A DNA stretch of 20,127 bases from an uncultured Bacteroides sp. (GTDB lineage Bacteria; Bacteroidota; Bacteroidia; Bacteroidales; Bacteroidaceae). Made by a program: the position numbers and the translations under genes. Positions 15,991 to 20,127 of the stretch are shown here, piece after piece. The DNA is taken from assembly GCA_900544075.1 (NCBI GenBank), contig UQTJ01000049.1:1-20127 (forward strand), read 5' to 3'. Numbering within the stretch: the stretch's first letter is position 1; every line of letters begins with the position of its first letter. Below the pieces are notes generated by a model. The model had not been told where the DNA came from, did not search any database, and saw only the letters and a list, made by a program, of their open reading frames with translations.

Positions 15991-17262
15991 ATGAAAAAGA
16001 AGAAAACGATACTGACTATTGCTTTAAGTTTCTGCGCCCTGGGATTTTCCCAGGCGCAGGATGTAGAAAAAACATTTGTTCGGGAAAATATGGAGTTTGC
16101 AGCCCGACAATATGAATTGATGCTGAAGACTCCGGCTCAAGGAAAAGAAGGGAAAGGAGTGATGCCGCATAGTCTGCGTAAAGATGGTACGGTTTCAAAG
16201 GGAAGCATTTATTTGTGGACGGCCGGTTTCTTCCCTGGTTCTCTGTGGTATATTTCTGAATACCTTGATAATAAGCCTCTGCAGGATTCCGCTTTGGTCT
16301 ACACAAAAAAAATGGAACCTATGAAAACCTTTACAGATAATCATGATATAGGTTTTATGATGTATTGCAGCTATGGAAATGCTAACCGGTTTGAGCCAAA
16401 GCCCGAATATAAAGACATTCTAGTGGAATCAGCACGTTCACTTTGTACGCGTTTCCGTCCGAAGGCAGGAGTGATTCAGTCTTGGAATGGATTCCGTTCC
16501 TGGCATGGTGACAAGGTATATGATTTTCCTGTCATTATTGACAATATGATGAATCTGGAACTGCTGTTTTATGCTTCTAAGGTGACAGGTGATGATTCTT
16601 TCCGAAAGGTAGCTATTTCTCATGCGGAAAATACGATGAAAAATCAGGTACGTGATGATTATAGCTGTTTCCATATTGTATATTATGACAAAGAAACAGG
16701 AAAACCGATTAAAGGGGAAACTTCTCAGGGATATTCTGACAACTCAGCCTGGTCAAGAGGACAGGCATGGGGTATCTACGGGTTTACGATGTGCTATCGT
16801 GAAACAAAAGACCCGCGTTTCTTGAAAACGGCTGAGAAGATGGCTGATTTTTATTTGAATCACCCGAATCTTCCTTCCGATAAAGTGGCATGGTGGGATT
16901 TCAATGCACACCAGCCGGGATATACCCCGGGTGTGCGTTCAAATGCCAATAATGTAGTTACTAACTACCGTGATGCTTCTGCTGCAGCATGTACGGCTTC
17001 TGCCTTGTTGGAACTGAGTACCTATGTGAAAGGCAGCCAAAGTGCCAAATACCTGGAAGGCGCTAAAACTATTTTGCATTCATTGGGAAGCAAAAAATAT
17101 CGTGCAGAATTAGGAAAGAATGGTAATTTTATTCTGATGCATAGCACGGGGGCAATTCCGCAGAATTCTGAGATAGATGTACCTTTGACGTATGCGGATT
17201 ATTATTTCTTAGAAGCTCTTTATCGATATGATTTATTGTTGAATGGGCAATCTTTATTTTAG
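15991..17262 (+). CDS. GH88 unsaturated glucuronyl hydrolase
   Basis: This enzyme removes the 4,5-unsaturated uronic acid that polysaccharide lyases leave at the non-reducing end of oligosaccharides, by hydration of the double bond. The protein has a signal peptide (about 1-22, GFSQAQ) and is probably periplasmic. It is a single (alpha/alpha)6-barrel of about 400 residues, the usual GH88 size. The two catalytic aspartates are visible as Asp119 in DNHDIGFM and Asp184 in VIIDNMMNLELL. Further family motifs are GYSDNSAWSRGQAWGIYG (247-264) and YRDASAAA (326-333). GH105 also uses this chemistry, but the motifs fit GH88 better. It is the third gene of the susC operon, before a strong terminator. 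Its presence supports a lyase-generated substrate and therefore true lyase activity for the heparinase-like protein. Bases 16032-16059 of its signal-peptide coding region form a strong hairpin. Confidence 0.93.
   Translation: MKKKKTILTIALSFCALGFSQAQDVEKTFVRENMEFAARQYELMLKTPAQGKEGKGVMPHSLRKDGTVSKGSIYLWTAGFFPGSLWYISEYLDNKPLQDSALVYTKKMEPMKTFTDNHDIGFMMYCSYGNANRFEPKPEYKDILVESARSLCTRFRPKAGVIQSWNGFRSWHGDKVYDFPVIIDNMMNLELLFYASKVTGDDSFRKVAISHAENTMKNQVRDDYSCFHIVYYDKETGKPIKGETSQGYSDNSAWSRGQAWGIYGFTMCYRETKDPRFLKTAEKMADFYLNHPNLPSDKVAWWDFNAHQPGYTPGVRSNANNVVTNYRDASAAACTASALLELSTYVKGSQSAKYLEGAKTILHSLGSKKYRAELGKNGNFILMHSTGAIPQNSEIDVPLTYADYYFLEALYRYDLLLNGQSLF
16032..16059 (+). other. Strong hairpin inside the start of the GH88 gene
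   Basis: Bases 16032-16044 and 16048-16059 form 12 GC-rich pairs with one bulged C (16037) and a three-base TTT loop. It begins 41 bases after the GH88 start codon and has no T-tract, so it is not a terminator. It could protect the upstream susCD mRNA or limit GH88 translation; it could also be a by-product of the encoded Ala-Leu-Gly-Phe-Ser-Gln-Ala codons. Confidence 0.6.
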
Positions 17263-17271
17263 CTGAAAATT

Positions 17272-17312
17272 CATACTCGGTTTGCCGGATTTGGCGAACT
17301 GAGTATGTTTTT
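17272..17312 (+). terminator. Intrinsic terminator after GH88
   Basis: A 15-bp stem (17272-17286 with 17293-17307, two G-U pairs) with a six-base loop (17287-17292) is followed by a T-run. It starts 10 bases after the GH88 stop and should end the susC-susD-GH88 transcript. Confidence 0.9.
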
Positions 17313-17322
17313 ATTAAATTTG
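17290..17322 (+). promoter_or_regulatory. Promoter of the DUF2264-phosphoesterase unit, overlapping the terminator
   Basis: TTTG at 17290-17293 (-33) and taaatttg at 17315-17322 (-7, exact TAnnTTTG) are separated by 21 bases, the normal Bacteroidota spacing, and the ATG follows 26 bases later. Unlike the two divergent PUL promoters it has both boxes, so it may be expressed without the activator. The -33 box lies in the loop and descending arm of the preceding terminator. Confidence 0.7.
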
Positions 17323-17348
17323 TAGGAAAAAGTAATATTTAAAAGAAT

Positions 17349-18608
17349 ATGCGGAAATTTTATTTTTTAGTTGGGCTATTATTAGTGGCTTTTTTGTGTA
17401 CAGTTTCTGATGTACAGGCGCGTAACAAAAAGAAAGAGGTAGTGGCTGAGCAGACAACCGGTGCTCAGGACCGTGCTCAGTGGGTGAAATGGCTTTGGAA
17501 AATTTCTTATCCTGTAATTCATAATCTGGCAGAAGGTACACTGCACAAGAATATGCCGGTTGAGACAGCTAGTGGCGAAACGAAGGGGTATGATGAAATG
17601 ACGCATTTGGAGGCAGTGGGCCGTACGCTGGCTGGAGTGGCTCCCTGGCTGGCTTTGCCCGATGATGATACTGAAGAAGGTAAGTTGCGCAAGCAGATGC
17701 GGGAAGAGGTGCTGAAAGGTTTGAAGAATGCGGTAGATCCCAATTCTCCCGATAAACTGAATTTTACCAAACATGCACAGCCTATTGTGGATGCGGCTTA
17801 TTTGGTTCATGCTTTCCTGCGTGCTCCCGAAGCACTGTGGAAACCGTTGGATGAGGTTACCAAGCAGCGTTATATTGATTCCTTCAAAGCCCTGCGCGAC
17901 AGAACGGGAGCATATAATAACTGGCTGTTGTTTACGGGATTGACAGAATCCTTCTTGCTCCAGCAGGGAGAAAAAGCTGACCAGTTTCGTCTTCGTGTCT
18001 CAAAAAATAAAATCCAGGAATGGTATGTCGGTGACGGATGGTATAGCGATGGCAGTAAGTTCAGTATGGATTACTATAACTCGTATGTGTTGAATCCTAT
18101 GATGGTGGCTATGCTGGAAACATTGGTTCCTTTCCGCTGGGCTAGCCAGAAAGAATACGAACAAGCTTTGCGTCGTATGGTTCGCCATGCAGAGTTTTGT
18201 GAACGTATCATAGGCCCTGATGGGACTTATCCGGCTTTTGGACGTTCTGTAACTTATCGTACAGCTGCCTTCCAGTCATTGGCCGATGCGGCTCTTCGGG
18301 AAAAATTGCCTGAATTTATTAAGCCGGCTCAGGTGCGTTGTGCGTTGACAGCCGTACATCGTAATATGTATGAGGGCAATCAGAATTTTGATAAAGAGGG
18401 ATGGCTGGTTTTAGGATTTAACGGTCATCAGCCGGAAGCTGCGGATGGATATACTTCTACTGGAAGTTTGTACATGGCAACTTTAAGCTTTCTGCCTTTA
18501 GGACTTCCGGCCGATAATCCATTCTGGACAGATGAACCGGCAGACTGGACAACAAAAAAGGCTTGGAAAGGGGAGAAGATTCGTAAGGATTACAAGGTGG
18601 AATATTGA
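17349..18608 (+). CDS. DUF2264 family protein (GH154-type, probable beta-glucuronidase)
   Basis: This is a secreted, probably periplasmic protein of the DUF2264 family. From memory, part of this family has been classed as GH154, with exo-beta-glucuronidase activity in Bacteroides arabinogalactan degradation; I cannot verify that membership here. A signal peptide ends near residue 24 (VSDVQA). Family features include THLEAVGRTLAGVAPWL (85-101), NNWLLFTGLTESFLL (190-204), YVGDGWYSDGSKFSMDYYNSYV (226-247) and IGPDGTYPAFGRS (288-300). The conserved acidic, Tyr and His residues of these segments are candidates for the active site of an (alpha/alpha)-barrel. At 419 residues it is full length. It is first in its own transcription unit, with the phosphoesterase gene 15 bases downstream. 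It would remove ordinary uronic acid residues while GH88 handles unsaturated ones. The family is secure, the activity inferred. Confidence 0.85.
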   Translation: MRKFYFLVGLLLVAFLCTVSDVQARNKKKEVVAEQTTGAQDRAQWVKWLWKISYPVIHNLAEGTLHKNMPVETASGETKGYDEMTHLEAVGRTLAGVAPWLALPDDDTEEGKLRKQMREEVLKGLKNAVDPNSPDKLNFTKHAQPIVDAAYLVHAFLRAPEALWKPLDEVTKQRYIDSFKALRDRTGAYNNWLLFTGLTESFLLQQGEKADQFRLRVSKNKIQEWYVGDGWYSDGSKFSMDYYNSYVLNPMMVAMLETLVPFRWASQKEYEQALRRMVRHAEFCERIIGPDGTYPAFGRSVTYRTAAFQSLADAALREKLPEFIKPAQVRCALTAVHRNMYEGNQNFDKEGWLVLGFNGHQPEAADGYTSTGSLYMATLSFLPLGLPADNPFWTDEPADWTTKKAWKGEKIRKDYKVEY

Positions 18609-18623
18609 TAATTTTGTGAGGCT

Positions 18624-19790
18624 ATGAAAAGATTTTTGTTTCTATGTATGTGGGGATTGGGTATGAATGTATCTGGTCAGTCTTCTTTTCAGATAGACCA
18701 CGGTCCTTATTTGCAAGAAATGAGACAAGATGGAGTTACGGTTGTATTCCATACTTCAAAGTCTTCTTTTTCCAAGTTGGAAGTGCGGGAGCGGGGTAGC
18801 TCTGCTTCACAGAGCTATTATGAGACTGCTCATGGATTGAGAAATGCGGATGCACAATTCTTTAAGATTCGTACTGAAGATTTAAAGGCTGGAACAGAGT
18901 ATGAATATCGTATTTGTACAAAAGAAGTCAAGTCTTTTCAGCCTTATAAAGTGGTGTTTGGAGATAGTTTGACTTCAAAATGGTATTCGTTTAAAACCAT
19001 TGACCCTCATCAGAAAGGAGCGAGTATCTTCATTACCAGCGATATTCATAACCGTCCAGAGCTATTAGAGAAGCTATTGCGTTATTGTGATTATCAGACT
19101 TGTACTTCTTTCTTCTATGCAGGAGATATGATGAATTATATGGAAAAGTCAAGTAATGAAAATCCTTTTTCGGCATTTATCGATACCAGCGTAAAACTTT
19201 TTGCATCATCTGTTCCTTTTGAAGTGGTTCGTGGCAATCATGAAACCCGTGGTAATCTGGCACGCACATTTCCTTCTTATTTTCCCAAAAGTGACGGAAA
19301 AGTGTATGGAAGTTATTTATTGGGAGATGTGATGGTTGTAATGCTCGATTGTGGAGAAGATAAGGCTGACTCTCATCCAGTGTATGCTGGTTTTACTGAT
19401 TATTCTGCTTATCGGGTGGAACAACGGAAGTGGCTGGAAGCGTTGGTGAAGAGTAAGGAATATAAAAAGGCTCGGTATCATATTGTGATTTGTCATTTCC
19501 CTTTGGCGATTCCGGAAGAAGAAGCAAAGAAAAATGTTTTCTGGGGCTGGAAGGAGGTTCGTGATACTTTTTTGCCTTTGTTGAACAAGGCGGATGTGGA
19601 TTTACTGGTTTCCGGACATACTCATCGTTTTTTCTATCACGCACCTAATACGGTAGAAAATACTTTTCCTATGCTTGAACAGGGATATGATTCTGCTGTG
19701 CGGTTAGATTTGTCTGATGGTAAAATAAGTATGAAGGTGGTAAATAAAGACGGAAAGAAGATTTATGATAAGATTTTGAAAATCAAATGA
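18624..19790 (+). CDS. Purple-acid-phosphatase-like metallophosphoesterase
   Basis: This is a secreted two-metal phosphoesterase. After a signal peptide (about 1-18) there is a fibronectin-type-III-like N-terminal domain (GPYLQEMRQDGVTVVFHT to the FKTID linker, about 27-127) as found before purple acid phosphatases. The calcineurin-like core has the full ligand set: SDIHNR (Asp140, His142), AGDM (Asp168), GNHE (Asn205, His206), CHF (His291) and SGHTH (His332, His334). At 388 residues it is complete. Annotation pipelines would call it a metallophosphoesterase. Its substrate could be a phosphorylated sugar, phosphoserine or a phosphodiester on the target glycan. Coupling with the DUF2264 gene (15-base gap) suggests a role in the same pathway, although phosphate scavenging cannot be excluded. 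Confidence 0.88.
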   Translation: MKRFLFLCMWGLGMNVSGQSSFQIDHGPYLQEMRQDGVTVVFHTSKSSFSKLEVRERGSSASQSYYETAHGLRNADAQFFKIRTEDLKAGTEYEYRICTKEVKSFQPYKVVFGDSLTSKWYSFKTIDPHQKGASIFITSDIHNRPELLEKLLRYCDYQTCTSFFYAGDMMNYMEKSSNENPFSAFIDTSVKLFASSVPFEVVRGNHETRGNLARTFPSYFPKSDGKVYGSYLLGDVMVVMLDCGEDKADSHPVYAGFTDYSAYRVEQRKWLEALVKSKEYKKARYHIVICHFPLAIPEEEAKKNVFWGWKEVRDTFLPLLNKADVDLLVSGHTHRFFYHAPNTVENTFPMLEQGYDSAVRLDLSDGKISMKVVNKDGKKIYDKILKIK

Positions 19791-19897
19791 ATTTGCTTGC
19801 TAGTCCTGCTTGAATTTACTTTCCCCATAAAACGAGAAAATATTCTGTATGAATAAAATGAGAATTTAATAGGTATTTTAATTTTATCTGTCTGAAA

Positions 19898-20007
19898 AAA
19901 CGTACTTGTGTTTGTGTGAGAATGCAAGTGCGTTTCAATCAAAACGCCTAAGAGTTTTACTTCAAACGCTTAGGCGTTTTATTGTAAACGTTTAAGCGTT
20001 TGAAGTG
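19898..20007. repeat. Five-unit palindromic array with 22-base period
   Basis: Sixteen-base near-palindromes of the form AAACG-N6-CGTTT start at 19898, 19920, 19942, 19964 and 19986, each exactly 22 bases after the previous. Units 4 and 5 differ at two positions; units 1 and 2 are more degenerate (about 10-11 of 16). The units pair with one another to form several hairpins. Unit function is unknown. Confidence 0.75.
19941..20006 (+). terminator. Overlapping hairpins, probable transcription terminator region
   Basis: Two inverted repeats share an arm. The first is a perfect 12-bp stem (19941-19952 with 19969-19980) whose 3' arm ends in TTTTATT, like an intrinsic terminator. The second is a 21-bp stem with two G-U pairs (19959-19979 with 19986-20006) and a six-base loop. 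They cannot form together. The region lies about 150 bases after the phosphoesterase gene and may end its transcript. There is also a third, weaker stem at 19898-19908 with 19925-19935. Confidence 0.55.
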
Positions 20008-20078
20008 TACTGAAAATAGTTGTCAGTTTGAAGATTGATTCCTGACTAAGTTGACAGGTTTGTGAGGCGTATAAAAAA

Positions 20079-20093
20079 GAGGCTGTCTCAAAA
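20079..20093. repeat. Motif resembling a Bacteroides IS/repeat end (partial)
   Basis: The 15-mer gaggctgtctcaaaa resembles, from memory, a sequence common at the ends of some Bacteroides insertion sequences and in long intergenic hairpins whose other arm reads tgagacagcctc. The matching arm is not within the remaining 34 bases, so the element, if real, extends beyond the window. Confidence 0.3.
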
Positions 20094-20127
20094 TAGAATT
20101 GCAAAAGTAAAAATATTACAGATTGAA

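Larger units (their letters stand above)
19791..20127. other. Gene-free right end
   Basis: I see no coding region in this stretch. It holds AT-rich spacer (19791-19890), the 22-base array and hairpins (19898-20007), further AT-rich spacer, and a partial repeat-like motif near the window end (20079-20093). Confidence 0.7.

Noticed and set aside
5145..19790. Assignment as a heparin/heparan sulfate or chondroitin PUL
   Set aside because: Heparinase-like lyase and GH88 alone would suggest it, but no sulfatase, PL8, PL13 or related gene is visible, and the M60-like, GH95-like and DUF2264 genes do not fit those loci.
19898..20007. CRISPR-like array
   Set aside because: The period is only 22 bases with about six bases between units, there are no unique spacers, the units are degenerate, and no cas gene is present.

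Overview
The window looks like a chromosomal segment of a gut-type Bacteroidales (Bacteroides, Phocaeicola or a close relative). The signs are a SusC/SusD pair, a hybrid two-component regulator of the HTCS type, Bacteroidota-style promoters (TAnnTTTG at -7, no evident Shine-Dalgarno), a low-to-moderate GC content and many periplasmic carbohydrate-active enzymes. I see no rRNA, tRNA, CRISPR array or complete mobile element.

Left end (1-1100): the 3' part of a serine hydrolase of the beta-lactamase/penicillin-binding fold runs in from outside the window. It is followed by a 55-residue 2[4Fe-4S] ferredoxin gene with its own candidate promoter and a strong intrinsic terminator. These two genes look like housekeeping neighbours.

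Centre and right (1101-19790): this is a polysaccharide utilisation locus (PUL). A 1325-residue HTCS sensor-regulator (+) faces a three-gene minus-strand operon (10828 down to 5145) encoding an M60-like metalloprotease, a heparinase II/III-like lyase and a GH95-related hydrolase. A 231-base divergent control region separates that operon from a plus-strand operon encoding SusC, SusD and a GH88 unsaturated glucuronyl hydrolase. A terminator with an overlapping promoter follows, then a second plus-strand unit encoding a DUF2264 (GH154-type) protein and a purple-acid-phosphatase-like metallophosphoesterase. Both promoters in the divergent region lack a recognisable -33 box and carry the same heptamer 39 bases upstream of the -7 box. 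The promoter of the DUF2264 unit has both boxes.

How the parts may work together (inference): the HTCS senses a periplasmic glycan and activates the divergent promoters. SusC/SusD import the ligand. The lyase cleaves next to a uronic acid, GH88 removes the resulting unsaturated uronate, the DUF2264 protein may remove ordinary beta-glucuronate, the GH95-like enzyme removes an unknown alpha-linked sugar, the M60-like protease cleaves the glycosylated peptide, and the phosphoesterase removes a phosphate. The gene set suggests a uronic-acid-bearing glycoprotein or proteoglycan as substrate, but the sequence does not identify it.

Right end (19791-20127): no gene. It holds a five-unit array with an exact 22-base period, containing overlapping and mutually exclusive hairpins, and then a partial motif resembling the end of a common Bacteroides repeat or IS.
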